From NCBI GenBank assembly GCA_004144595.1, contig SEEM01000007.1, positions 1 through 64,000 on the forward strand: 64,000 nucleotides of DNA, read 5' to 3'. This DNA comes from Hyphomicrobiales bacterium. Its GTDB lineage: Bacteria; Pseudomonadota; Alphaproteobacteria; Rhizobiales; Beijerinckiaceae. Both the position numbers and the translations under genes were made by a program. The notes beneath the pieces were generated by a model. It searched no databases and was not told where the DNA came from. It saw nothing but the letters and a program-made list of their open reading frames with translations. Positions 48,151 to 57,292 of this stretch are shown piece by piece; position 1 is the stretch's first letter; every line of letters starts with the position of its first letter.

Positions 48151-51100
48151 CTAGCTCGTCGCCGGTCCGTTGGACGGCTCGACATTCACCAGGAACGCCT
48201 TGAACTCGGGCGTATCGGTGTTGGCATCGCCGACGAACGGGGTGAGGCTGTTGGGGCCGAAGCCCTTCTTGGCCGCACCGGTGAAGCCCCAGTGGAGCGG
48301 GATTCCGACCACGTGGACGGTCTTGCCGTCGCAGATCAGCGGCTTGATGCGTTTGGTCACCACGGCTTTGGCATAGACGGCACCGCGGGCGGATGAGACC
48401 TTCACCCAGCCGCCCTTCTTGATGTTCTTCTCCGCGGCCAGCTGTTCGCTGATCTCGACGAAGAACTCCGGCTGCAGCACCGCATTCACCCAGACGTGCT
48501 TCGTCCAGAAGTGAAAGTGCTCGGTTAGGCGATAGGAGGTCGCCGCGTAGGGGAACTTCTCCGAGGTCCCGAGCGCGGCGAGGTCGTCCTTGAAGATACG
48601 GGCGACCGGGTTGCCGCGGATCTTGGGGGCCGTGACGTTGGTGATCGGGCTTTCGAATGGCTCGTAATGGGCCGGGAAGGGGCCATCCCGCATCAGGCCT
48701 CGGGCGAACAGGCGGGCCGTTCCCTCGGGGTTCATGATAAATGGTCCGACATCGCGCGGCTTGGCGTTCGGCGCGATGTCCGGCACGTCGTAGCCGGTCC
48801 AGGCTGTGCCGTTCCACTCGATCAGCTTGCGCTTGGGATCCCAGGGCTTGCCGTCGATATCGGCCGAGGCGCGATTGTAGAGGATGCGCCGGTTGGCCGG
48901 CCAGGAGAAGGCCCAGTTCGAATAGGCGCCGGTATTGCCGGGGTCGGCCGTATCGCGCCGGGCCATCATGTTGCCCCGCTCGGTCCAGCTGCCCGAATAG
49001 ATCCAGCAGCCGCAGGCGGTCGAGCCGTCGTCGCGCAACTGGCCGAAGGTATCGACCTGCTTGCCCTTCTCAAGCACGACCTTGGTCGGGTCGGCCGGAT
49101 CGGTGACGGTGGAGACGACGTAGCCGTTGAGCTCCCTGGCGACCTCGTCGGGCTGCGGGTCCTGAGGATCGCGATAGGGCCAATGCAGGTTGACGATCGG
49201 ATCGGGGAAGGCGCCGCCTTCCTTCCGATAGAGCTCGCGCAGGCGCATGTGGATCTGCGCCATGATCCAGGCGTCGGTCTTCGCCTCGCCCGGAGGTTCC
49301 TGCCCGGGCCAGTGCCATTGCAGCCAGCGGCCGGAATTGACCAGCGAGCCCTCGTCCTCGGCGAAGCAGGTCGTCGGCAGTTCGAAGACCTCGGTCTGGA
49401 TCGCTTCCGGCTTGACGTCGTTATGGACGCCTTCGTCCTTCCAGAAGCGCGATGTCTCCGTCTGCAACGGGTCCATCACCACCAGGAACTTGAGCTTCGA
49501 CAGAGATGCCGTGATCTTGCCCCGGTTGGGGGCGGAGAGCAGCGGATTGAAGCCCTGGCAGAAATAGCCGTTGACCTTGCCCTGATGCATCAGGTCGAAA
49601 GTCCGCAGCATGTCGTAGCCGGAGACGTCGAGCTTCGGCAGCCACTGGTAGGCGAACTCGTTTTCCGCCGTCGCGGCCGGTCCCCACATCGCCTTCAGGA
49701 AGCTCACCATGAACTTCCGGTAGTTCTGCCAGTAGCTCATCTGGTTGGGGCGCAGCGGCTTGAAGCCGCGCGTCGACATGTAGGTCGAGAAATCGACCTC
49801 CCTGTCCTTCGGGATCGCCAGATAGCCGGGGATCAGATCCGACATCAGGCCGATATCGGTCAATCCCTGGATGTTGGAGTGCCCGCGCAGCGCATTCATG
49901 CCGCCGCCGCGCACACCGATATTGCCGAGCAGGAGTTGCAGCATCGCCATCGAGCGGATGTTCTGCGAGCCCTTGGAATGCTGCGTCCAGCCGAGCGCGT
50001 ACATCGACGTCATCGTCTTGTCGCGCGTCGAGCATTCCGCGATCATCTTGCAGATCGCGAGATACTTGTCCTTCGGCGTGCCGCAGATGCGCTCGACCAT
50101 CTCCGGCGTGTAGACGGAGACGTGCTTCTTCAGGAGCTGGTAGACCGAGCGCGGGTGTTGCAGCGTCTCGTCGATCTGGACGTAGCCGTCCGGCCCGAGC
50201 TCGTATTCCCAGGTCGATCGGTCGTAGTCGCGCTTGGCCTCGTCATAGCCGGTGAAGAGGCCGTCCTCGTAGGAGAATCCCTCCTTCACGATATAGGGCG
50301 CGTTGGTGAAGGCGCGCACGTACTCGTGCTGGATCTTGTCGTTGTCGATGCAGTATTTCATCACCCCGAGCAGGAAGGCGATATCGGTGCCCTGCCGGAT
50401 CGGCGCATAGAAGTCCGCGACCGAAGCCGAGCGCGTGAAGCGCGGGTCGACGACGATCAGCTTGGCGCCACGCTGGGCTTTCGCCTCAGTGACCCATTTG
50501 AAGCCGCAGGGATGCGCTTCGGCGGCGTTGCCGCCCATGATGATGACGAGGTCGGTGTTCTTGATGTCCGTCCAGGAGTTGGTCATCGCACCGCGACCGA
50601 ATGTTGGGGCCAGACTGGCCACCGTCGGTCCGTGTCAAACGCGCGCCTGGTTGTCGAACGCCAGTACTCCGAGGCTTCGCATGACCTTGTAGGTCACGAA
50701 GGCCGTCTCGTTGGTGGTCGCCGATGCCGCCAGGAAACCCGTGGTCAGCCAGCGGTTGACCGTGGTGCCGTCCTGGTTCTTGGCGATGAAGTTCTTGTCG
50801 CGGTCGTCCTTCATCAGGCGCGCGATGCGATCGAGCGCTTCGTTCCAGCCGATTTGCTTGAACGCGCGCTCGCCGGGGCCGCGATATTGCGGGTATTTCG
50901 TGCGCGTCTCGGCATGGACGAAATCGAGCAGGGCCGACCCCTTGGGACAGAGCGTGCCGCGATTGGTCGGATGGTCCGGGTCGCCTTCGATATGGATGAC
51001 CGCCGGGTGGGCGTTCTTGGACTTGTCGCCCAGGCTGTACATGATCACGCCGCAGGCGACGGAACAGTACGGGCAGGTGTTTCGTGTTTCCGTGGTGCGC

Positions 51101-51234
51101 GACAGCTTGAACGGCCGCACGGCTTGGGCAAGTGCCTCTTCGGCACCGCCAAACCCAAGCGCGGCGACGGCAGAGCCGGCGACACCCGCACCCGCGGCCT
51201 TCAGAAACTGGCGGCGCGAGAGCTCATGCAGCAT
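48151..51234 (-). CDS. fdoG: formate dehydrogenase alpha subunit, selenocysteine-containing
   Basis: Oxidises formate to CO2 at a molybdenum/tungsten bis-MGD centre. Read through the in-frame TGA at 50635-50637, it is 1027 residues, the normal length of FdnG/FdoG. Tat leader SRRQFLK (6-12) indicates export to the periplasm; C54, C57, C61 and C96 hold the [4Fe-4S] cluster; Sec is residue 200 in [18 protein letters not shown], the same context as E. coli. [15 protein letters not shown] is the MGD-binding segment. The start ATG 51232-51234 has GGGAGG upstream. Most automated callers would split it into two genes at the UGA. Confidence 0.97.
50606..50637 (-). promoter_or_regulatory. Sec UGA codon with bacterial SECIS hairpin
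   Basis: Counting the U of UGA (50637) as 1, the RNA has G15-G16, bulged U17 (50621), stem GGCC, loop AGUCU with G23 (50615) and U24 (50614), stem GGCC and C31-C32. These are the positions E. coli SelB needs in fdhF SECIS (U17, G23, U24). Confidence 0.93.
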
Positions 51235-51276
51235 CTCAACCTCCCAGGCGAACGACAAGGCGTTGTTCAATTTGGA

Positions 51277-51305
51277 ATAGTGAAACTCTAGGCAGAAGGC
51301 GTCAA
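51277..51305 (-). promoter_or_regulatory. likely sigma-70 promoter of the formate dehydrogenase operon
   Basis: On the minus strand TTGACG (51305-51300), a 17-base spacer and CACTAT (51282-51277). It would start RNA about 35 bases before the fdoG start codon. Prediction from consensus only. Confidence 0.5.
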
Positions 51306-51497
51306 GGCTGCTGCTGGGAGCCCGCATGATCGGCGTCCTAGACTTTCGATGTACGATTGGCGGCAGGCCTGAAGGCGGCACGACGGGAGTGCCCGAGCGC
51401 TCGCCGCCGTCGCCTTGCAAATGAGTTTCGAGAAAGCAGGGGCCGCCGGAGCCGCGAATCCCCCGTTTTTGACGCCCGGTTGCGCTCTGGCGATGCC

Positions 51498-52778
51498 TCA
51501 GCGCGACATCATCTGCAGCGGCCACATCACGATCTGCGGGAAGATCACCAGCAGGGTGAGCACGATGAGCTGGGCGACCATGAAGGGCGTCACGCCCTTG
51601 ATCACGCCCGTCATCGGCACCTTGGCGACGCCGCAGACCACGTTCAGCACGGTGCCGACCGGCGGCGTCACCAGGCCGATCGCGTTGTTCATGATGAACA
51701 GCACGCCGAAATAGACCGGATCGATGCCAGCCTGCTTGACCACCGGCATCAGCACCGGGGTCAGGATCAGCACCGTCGGCGTGAAGTCCAGCGCCGTGCC
51801 GACGATGAAGACCATCACCATCAGGATGGCCATCAGCAGGATCTTGTTCTCCATGAACGGCGCGACCATGTCGGCGACCTGCTGGGGAATATTGGCGGTG
51901 GTGATCAGCCAGGCCGAAACGCCGGCCGCGGCAACCAGGAACATGATGACGGCGGTGGTCTCGGCAGCGCGATACATCAAGCCGAACAGCTGGCTCAGCT
52001 TGATCTCGCGATAGATGAAGACGCCGACGAAGAGCGAGTAGGCGGCAGCGATGACCGCCGCCTCGGTCGGGGTGAACCAGCCGACCTTGAGTCCGCCGAT
52101 GATGACGAGGGGCAGTACGAGGGCCCAGCCGGCATTGCGGGTTTCGATGAGGCGCTCGGACATCGTCCGCTTGGGTTCGACGCGCGGATTGTCGCGCTTG
52201 ATGCTCCAGCGCCAGGCCAGCATGATTGCGATGCCCATCATCACACCGGGCACGATGCCGGCGATGAACAGCTTGGTGATCGAGACGCCGCCTGTGACGC
52301 CGAAGATGATCATGCCGATCGAGGGCGGGATCACCGGCGCGATGATGCCGCCGCAGGCGATCAGGCCGCAGGAGCGGTTGATGTCGTAGCCGGCATTGCG
52401 CATCAGCGGCACGAGCACGGAGGCGAGCGCTGCCGTATCGGCGACGGCCGAGCCAGAGAGCGAGGCCATGATGACGGCGGCGATGACCGCGACATAGCCG
52501 AGGCCGCCGCGGATATGGCCGATCCAGGCCATCGCCATTGTTATGATCCTGCGCGTCATGCCGCCGGCATTCATCAGTTCGCCGGCCAGCATGAAGAAGG
52601 GCACCGCGAGCAGCGGGAAGGAATTGGCGCCGTCCCACATGTTCTGGATGATGATCTGTGGGTCGGAGATGCCCATGTAGAGCATCATGGCGAGGCCGCA
52701 GCCGATCAGCGCGAAGGCCACCGGCATGCCCAGCGCCATCAGGCCGAGCAGCGACGTGATGAAGACGAGGACGATCAC
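51498..52778 (-). CDS. dctM: TRAP transporter large permease DctM
   Basis: 426 residues, about 12 spans, DctM family. Segments such as GSAVADTAALASVLVPLM (about 89-106) and AAAGVSAWLITTANIP carry the substrate-path residues. Imports an organic acid with sodium in concert with DctQ and a receptor. Starts inside the end of dctQ (ATGA). Confidence 0.94.
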   Translation of the reverse strand: MIVLVFITSLLGLMALGMPVAFALIGCGLAMMLYMGISDPQIIIQNMWDGANSFPLLAVPFFMLAGELMNAGGMTRRIITMAMAWIGHIRGGLGYVAVIAAVIMASLSGSAVADTAALASVLVPLMRNAGYDINRSCGLIACGGIIAPVIPPSIGMIIFGVTGGVSITKLFIAGIVPGVMMGIAIMLAWRWSIKRDNPRVEPKRTMSERLIETRNAGWALVLPLVIIGGLKVGWFTPTEAAVIAAAYSLFVGVFIYREIKLSQLFGLMYRAAETTAVIMFLVAAAGVSAWLITTANIPQQVADMVAPFMENKILLMAILMVMVFIVGTALDFTPTVLILTPVLMPVVKQAGIDPVYFGVLFIMNNAIGLVTPPVGTVLNVVCGVAKVPMTGVIKGVTPFMVAQLIVLTLLVIFPQIVMWPLQMMSR

Positions 52779-53344
52779 GGCTTGGCTCCCTGCGCCTTCA
52801 TGTCGCGCTCGGCTTCGAGGCCCTCGGCCATCCCTTCTTCATGCACGTCGATCAACTCGTCGTCGGAGACCTCGCCGCGTGCGAGGCGGATCAGGTTCGA
52901 CAGGCAGATCAAGGCGATCGCGGCGCCGGTGACGTAGCTTACGCCATAGACCCAGATCATGCTGAGCTGTGCGACCGGCGAGGCGTTGCCGGCGATGATG
53001 TCATGCTGGAGCCAGGTGCCGTAGAAGATGAACAGCGCGCAGATCAGCATGATGACCTGGCTGATCGCCCAGCAGACCTTGCGGCCGAGTACGGGCAGGG
53101 CCTGGACCACCATGTCGACGCCGAGATGGCTGCGCCGGTGCAGGCCGATGATGCCGCCGAGGAAGGTCATCCAGACGAAGGCGAAGCGCGGGATTTCCTC
53201 GGACAGGTCGATGCCGGTGTTGAAGAAGATCCGCAGCATCACGTTGCCAAAGACCATGACCAGCATGACGGCCATGCAGATCACGAGGATGACCTCGATC
53301 AAGCGGTAGAAACCGTCCGTCGCGATCTTGAGGACGCTGGTCAT
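52775..53344 (-). CDS. dctQ: TRAP transporter small permease DctQ
   Basis: 189 residues with four spans (about 16-38, 53-70, 91-112 and 134-155); DLSEEIPRFAFVWMTFLGG (39-57) is the DctQ signature. The acidic C-terminal tail (EVSDDELIDVHEEG) is longer than usual. Lies 100 bases after the receptor gene, with a terminator between. Confidence 0.93.
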   Translation of the reverse strand: MTSVLKIATDGFYRLIEVILVICMAVMLVMVFGNVMLRIFFNTGIDLSEEIPRFAFVWMTFLGGIIGLHRRSHLGVDMVVQALPVLGRKVCWAISQVIMLICALFIFYGTWLQHDIIAGNASPVAQLSMIWVYGVSYVTGAAIALICLSNLIRLARGEVSDDELIDVHEEGMAEGLEAERDMKAQGAKP

Positions 53345-53400
53345 CGGTCACCTCGCCGGCAGCATTCGGATGGGATTGCCGGCTCGGCGCCGGTAGTCGG

Positions 53401-53434
53401 AAAAAACGGCAGCCGGCCGCCCAGGTCGGCTGCC
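53401..53434 (-). terminator. intra-operon terminator between dctP and dctQ
   Basis: Minus strand stem GGCAGCCG / CGGCTGCC with an 11-base loop, one G, then six T (53406-53401). Should lower permease expression relative to the receptor, as seen also in the tct operon. Confidence 0.8.
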
Positions 53435-53444
53435 ATCGCGTGCC

Positions 53445-54458
53445 TTACTTGGCGGCGCGGGCCTTTTCGATCTCGGCGACGAAGCCGTTGACGAATTCCT
53501 CGCCGATCTGGCCCTTGAACTTGTCGACCACCGGCTGGACCTTGGCCTGCACCTTGCGCAGGTCATCGGCCGAGACCTGATCCACCGAGACGCCGGCTTC
53601 CTTGAACTTGGTGATCACGTCGCGGTCGCCCTCGTCGAGCAGCTTGCGCTGGAGCAGGCCGGCCTCGGTCGCGGCCTTCTGGACGCCGGCCTTGTCGGCG
53701 GCCGAGAGCGAGTCCCAGAACTTCTTGGAGGCGACGAGCGCGACCGGCGTATAGACGTGGTTGGTGATGGAGATGTGCTTCTGCACCTCCTGCATCTTGT
53801 TCGCCCACATGTGCTGGAGCGGGTTCTCCTGCCCGTCGAGTGCCTTGACCTCGAGCGCGGTGAACACTTCCGAGAAGGCCATCGGCACGGCGTTGGCGCC
53901 GATCGACTTCCAGGTGTCGAGAGCGACCGGGTTGGCCATCACGCGCAGCTTCAGGCCGTTGACGTCCTCGGCCGTCTTCACGGCGCGGCGGCTGTTCGAG
54001 AGGTTGCGGAAGCCCATGCCGGTCCATGTCAGGCCGACGAGGCCGCTCGGCTCGATCTTCTCGAAGATCTTCTTGACCGAGGCGCCGTCGAGGACCGCGT
54101 AGACCTCCTTCTCGTTCTGGAACAGGAAGGGCAGGTCCCAGACCTGGACTTCCTTCACGCGGGTCGAGAGCGGCGCCAGCGTGCCGATATAGAATTCCTG
54201 CGTGCCGGCCTGCGTGGCCTGGAGCTGCTTCTCGTCGCTGCCGAGCATGGCCGAGTGGAACGCTTGGATCTTGACGTTGCCGTTGGTGTAGGTGCCGGCC
54301 AGCTCCGCGAACTTGGCGACGGCGGTCGCCTGCGGATGCGTGTCCGGCATCGCATGGCCGATCTTGGCCTTGACCTCGGCGATGGCCGCCGTCGAGCCCA
54401 GCAGCGCCGCAGCCAGCGCGGCGATGAAAGCGAAGCGTGTCGGATGGGTCTTGGTCAC
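53445..54458 (-). CDS. dctP: TRAP transporter substrate-binding protein DctP, copy 1
   Basis: Start at GTG 54458 preferred: GGAG lies 9 bases upstream and a clean signal peptide follows (TKTHPTRFAFIAALAAALLG, cleavage near AIAE). The in-frame ATG at 54497 adds 13 residues without such logic. 337 residues. MPDTHPQATAV, GMGFRNLSNSRRAV, LKLRVMANPVALDTWKSIGA (with the carboxylate-binding arginine) and KALDGQENPLQ are DctP-family signatures. Serves the adjacent DctQM. Confidence 0.92.
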   Translation of the reverse strand: MTKTHPTRFAFIAALAAALLGSTAAIAEVKAKIGHAMPDTHPQATAVAKFAELAGTYTNGNVKIQAFHSAMLGSDEKQLQATQAGTQEFYIGTLAPLSTRVKEVQVWDLPFLFQNEKEVYAVLDGASVKKIFEKIEPSGLVGLTWTGMGFRNLSNSRRAVKTAEDVNGLKLRVMANPVALDTWKSIGANAVPMAFSEVFTALEVKALDGQENPLQHMWANKMQEVQKHISITNHVYTPVALVASKKFWDSLSAADKAGVQKAATEAGLLQRKLLDEGDRDVITKFKEAGVSVDQVSADDLRKVQAKVQPVVDKFKGQIGEEFVNGFVAEIEKARAAK

Positions 54459-54553
54459 GATACTCGTCTCCGGAACAGTGGCTGCGGGATGTGTCATCGA
54501 ACGAAGGCAGGCTCAAGCGGCCGGCGGCGTTTTCCACCGGTATGCCGGAAAGC

Positions 54554-55564
54554 TTATTTTCGGTGCTTCCTGATCTCGGCGTAGAAGTCGCTGACGAAGG
54601 TGGCGCCGATCACTTCGGTATTCTTCTCGATCACAGGCTGGATAGCCTTGCGGATGGCGTCGAGTTCTGCCGCGGGCATCTCGGTCGCCGCCATGCCCTT
54701 GGCCTTGAGTTCGCCGAGGACTTCGCCTGCCTCGCGCAGTTCCGCCTCGCGCTGGAAGGTGCGGGTCGTCTCGGCCGCCTTCTGCACGGCGGCCTGCTGC
54801 TCCGGCGAGAGCGAGGCCCAGAACTTGCGGGAGGCCATCAGCGCGACCGGCGTGTAGACGTGGTTGGTGACGGTCAGGTACTTCTGCACCTCGAACATCT
54901 TGTTCGCGTACATGTCGACGAAGGGGTGCTCGTAGCCGTCGAGCGCCTTGGTCTCAAGGGCCGTGTAGACCTCCGTGAAGGCCATCGGCACCGCGTTCAT
55001 GCCCATGGCATTGAAGCTCGCCAGCGCCATCGGGCTCTGCATGACGCGGACCTTGAGGCCCTTCATGTCGGCAAGCGAGGCGATCGGCCGCTTGCTGTTC
55101 GAGAGATTGCGGAAGGCACCGCCCGACCAGGTCAGGCCCTGAAGGCTCATGTCGGCGAGCCCGTCCAGCACGCGCTTGCCGGCGGGGCCGTCGAGCACGG
55201 CGGCAGCCTCGGCGTCGGTCGCGAACAGGAACGGGAAATCGAAGATCTGGAGCTCTTTCTTGCGCGCCGCGATCGGCGAGAGCGCCCCCATGTAGAAATC
55301 GATCGTGCCGGCCTGCGTCGCGATCAGCATCTTCTCCTCGGAGCCGAGCGCGGCATTGGCGAAGACGTCGACCTTTACGCTGCCATTCGTCGCCTTGGCG
55401 ACTTCCTCGGCGAAGCGGCGCATGGCGGCGGCGCGCGGATGCGAATCGGCGAAGGAGTGTCCGAGCTTGGCGGTCTTCACGGCCTGCGCGCTTGCGGGCG
55501 CAAGGCCTGTGGCGGCGAGGGCCGCTCCGGCAGCGAGCAGCGTCCGGCGGGTTCCGTTGGTCAT
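54554..55564 (-). CDS. TRAP transporter substrate-binding protein DctP, copy 2
   Basis: 336 residues; leader NGTRRTLLAAGAALAATGLA with a twin arginine, cleavage after ASAQ. Shares the whole plan of copy 1 (HSFADSHPRAAAM, GGAFRNLSNSKRPI, LKVRVMQSPMALASF, TKALDGYEHPF) but differs at many positions, so it is a diverged duplicate. It is first in the TRAP operon. Two receptors for one DctQM pair would widen or shift the substrate range. Confidence 0.92.
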   Translation of the reverse strand: MTNGTRRTLLAAGAALAATGLAPASAQAVKTAKLGHSFADSHPRAAAMRRFAEEVAKATNGSVKVDVFANAALGSEEKMLIATQAGTIDFYMGALSPIAARKKELQIFDFPFLFATDAEAAAVLDGPAGKRVLDGLADMSLQGLTWSGGAFRNLSNSKRPIASLADMKGLKVRVMQSPMALASFNAMGMNAVPMAFTEVYTALETKALDGYEHPFVDMYANKMFEVQKYLTVTNHVYTPVALMASRKFWASLSPEQQAAVQKAAETTRTFQREAELREAGEVLGELKAKGMAATEMPAAELDAIRKAIQPVIEKNTEVIGATFVSDFYAEIRKHRK

Positions 55565-55645
55565 TGGCGGCCTTCCCTATTCTTGGCGCGTTTTTTCGCT
55601 CTGGGGGCGGCGCCGTTGCGGCACCCATAACGCGGTAGAAGTAAG

Positions 55646-55665
55646 GTTGTCAAACAACTGACAAC
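55646..55665. promoter_or_regulatory. operator-like inverted repeat upstream of the FadR-type regulator
   Basis: GTTGTCA-AACAAC-TGACAAC, a perfect 7-base inverted repeat with a 6-base centre, in the space between the divergent TRAP operon and the regulator. Its TTGTc..gACAA core fits the TnGT/ACnA pattern bound by FadR-subfamily GntR proteins. Confidence 0.7.
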
Positions 55666-55695
55666 GTGACAATGAAGGCCCAGCAGGAACCCGCC

Positions 55696-56460
55696 ATGCA
55701 GCTCTCATCCATCGGATCACGGCCCAATCTCGCGAGCGATGCCGCCACGGCTTTGGCGGGCTCGATCCGCTCTGGTGCCTTGCAGCCCGGCGCGCGGCTG
55801 CCCTCCGAGACCGAGCTTGCCCGCCAGCTCGGCGTCAGCCGGCCGGTGGTGCGCGAGGCGATCGCCTATCTGAAGGCCGATGGCATCGTCGAGAGCCGGC
55901 GCGGGCTCGGGCTCTTCGTCAACCAGCAGGATTCATTGCGTTTGCGTCGCGCCGAGATCGCGGCCTCCGAGCAGTCGATCCTGCAGTTCCTGGAGTTCCG
56001 CCTCGGGCTGGAAGTCGAGGCGGCGCAACTGGCTTCGCTGCGCCATACGCCGGAAGACCTCGCCCGCATGGAAGCGGCCGAGGCCGCGCTCAACGCCGCC
56101 GACGATGCGGGTGAGGACAGCTCCGCCCATGATCTCGCGCTCCACCTCGCCATCGCCACGGCAGCGCATAACCCGCTCTTCCTGACCGTGCTCCAGTTCG
56201 TCTCGAGCCCGCTGCTGAACTCGATCCGCAGCATGCGCGACAAGGATCGCGGCGAGAATTCCAACATCGCGATCCGCCGTGCCGACCATGCCGCTATCCT
56301 CGACCGCATCCGCGCCGGGAATCCGGCCGCGGCCGGCGAGGCGATGCGCAAGCATATCGGCGAATCCTACCGCCGCTACGCCGCCAAGCTCGCCGCGAGC
56401 GGCGCGATGCCGGCTCATCCGGCGCTCCAATCCACCCCGAAACAGGACGTCCAAGCTTGA
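55696..56460 (+). CDS. FadR-subfamily GntR transcriptional regulator
   Basis: Start at ATG 55696, preceded at six bases by CAGGAA; earlier GTG 55666 and ATG 55672 lack ribosome sites and lie against the operator. 254 residues. Winged helix: ARLPSETELARQLGVSRPVV (about 34-53) and EAIAYLKADGIVESRRGLGL; the C-terminal FCD domain has D, H and H metal/ligand residues in AHDLALHLAIATAAHN and KHIGESY. It likely represses the divergent TRAP operon and the downstream enzymes and lets go on binding a sugar acid. Confidence 0.9.
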   Translation: MQLSSIGSRPNLASDAATALAGSIRSGALQPGARLPSETELARQLGVSRPVVREAIAYLKADGIVESRRGLGLFVNQQDSLRLRRAEIAASEQSILQFLEFRLGLEVEAAQLASLRHTPEDLARMEAAEAALNAADDAGEDSSAHDLALHLAIATAAHNPLFLTVLQFVSSPLLNSIRSMRDKDRGENSNIAIRRADHAAILDRIRAGNPAAAGEAMRKHIGESYRRYAAKLAASGAMPAHPALQSTPKQDVQA

Positions 56461-57221
56461 CCTCTCCCTTCGATCTCTCGGGGCGCACCGCGCTCGTGAC
56501 CGGCTCCTCGCGCGGACTCGGCCGCGCCATGGCCGAAGGACTCGCGGCTGCGGGCGCCAGCATGATCCTCAACGGTGCCGATGCCGGACGGCTCTCCGAG
56601 GCCGTCGCGGCGATGAATGCGGCCGGGCACACCGCGCGGGGGCTCAGCTTCGACGTGACGGACGAGCAGGCCGTCGTGGCCGCCTTCGCCACCCTTGATG
56701 CCGAAGGCGTCGCGGTCGACATCCTCGTCAACAATGCCGGCATCCAGTTCCGCAAGCCGATGCTGGAGCTCGAGACGGCAGACTGGCGCCGCGTGCTCGA
56801 CACCAACCTGACCAGCGCCTTCGTGGTCGGCCGCGAGGCTGCCCGCCGCATGGCCAGGCGCGGCCATGGCAAGGTCATCAATATCGGCTCGCTGACCAGC
56901 GAGCTCGCCCGCGCCACCGTCGCGCCCTACACGGTGGCGAAAGGCGGCATCAAGATGCTGACCAAGGCGATGGCGGCCGAATGGGGCGAGCTCGGCATCC
57001 AGGCCAATGCGATCGGCCCCGGCTACATGCTCACCGACATGAACCAGGCGCTGATCGAGAACCCGGCCTTCGACGCCTGGGTGAAGGGTCGCACGCCGGC
57101 CCGTCGCTGGGGCCGCCCGGACGAGCTTGCCGGCACCTGCGTCTACCTCGCCTCCTCCGCCTCCGACTACGTCAGCGGCCAGATCATCTATGTCGATGGC
57201 GGCATGATCTCGGTGCTTTGA
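56457..57221 (+). CDS. SDR oxidoreductase, gluconate 5-dehydrogenase-like
   Basis: 254 residues. Starts at TTG 56457, overlapping the regulator's stop (TTGA), with AGGA nine bases upstream. TGSSRGLGRAMAEG (15-28) is the cofactor motif, NNAGIQFRKPM (about 91-101) and NIGSLTSELARATVAPYTVAKGG give Ser, Tyr and Lys. The sequence is close in style to IdnO (5-ketogluconate reductase), and the neighbours support a sugar-acid substrate. Confidence 0.87.
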   Translation: MTSPFDLSGRTALVTGSSRGLGRAMAEGLAAAGASMILNGADAGRLSEAVAAMNAAGHTARGLSFDVTDEQAVVAAFATLDAEGVAVDILVNNAGIQFRKPMLELETADWRRVLDTNLTSAFVVGREAARRMARRGHGKVINIGSLTSELARATVAPYTVAKGGIKMLTKAMAAEWGELGIQANAIGPGYMLTDMNQALIENPAFDAWVKGRTPARRWGRPDELAGTCVYLASSASDYVSGQIIYVDGGMISVL

Positions 57222-57292
57222 ACCCGCAAGAGCAACAAGCGGCGAGGGGCCTTTGGCGCCCGCTCCCGACAGACTGAACAGGACGAAACGCC

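Noticed and set aside
50635-50637. In-frame TGA splitting the formate dehydrogenase alpha gene (pseudogene or sequencing error)
   Set aside because: Context matches the Sec position of FdnG/FdoG, a SECIS with U17/G23/U24 follows, and all sel genes are next door.
48667-51291. 874-codon open frame on the plus strand
   Set aside because: Antisense to the formate dehydrogenase alpha gene; typical shadow composition.
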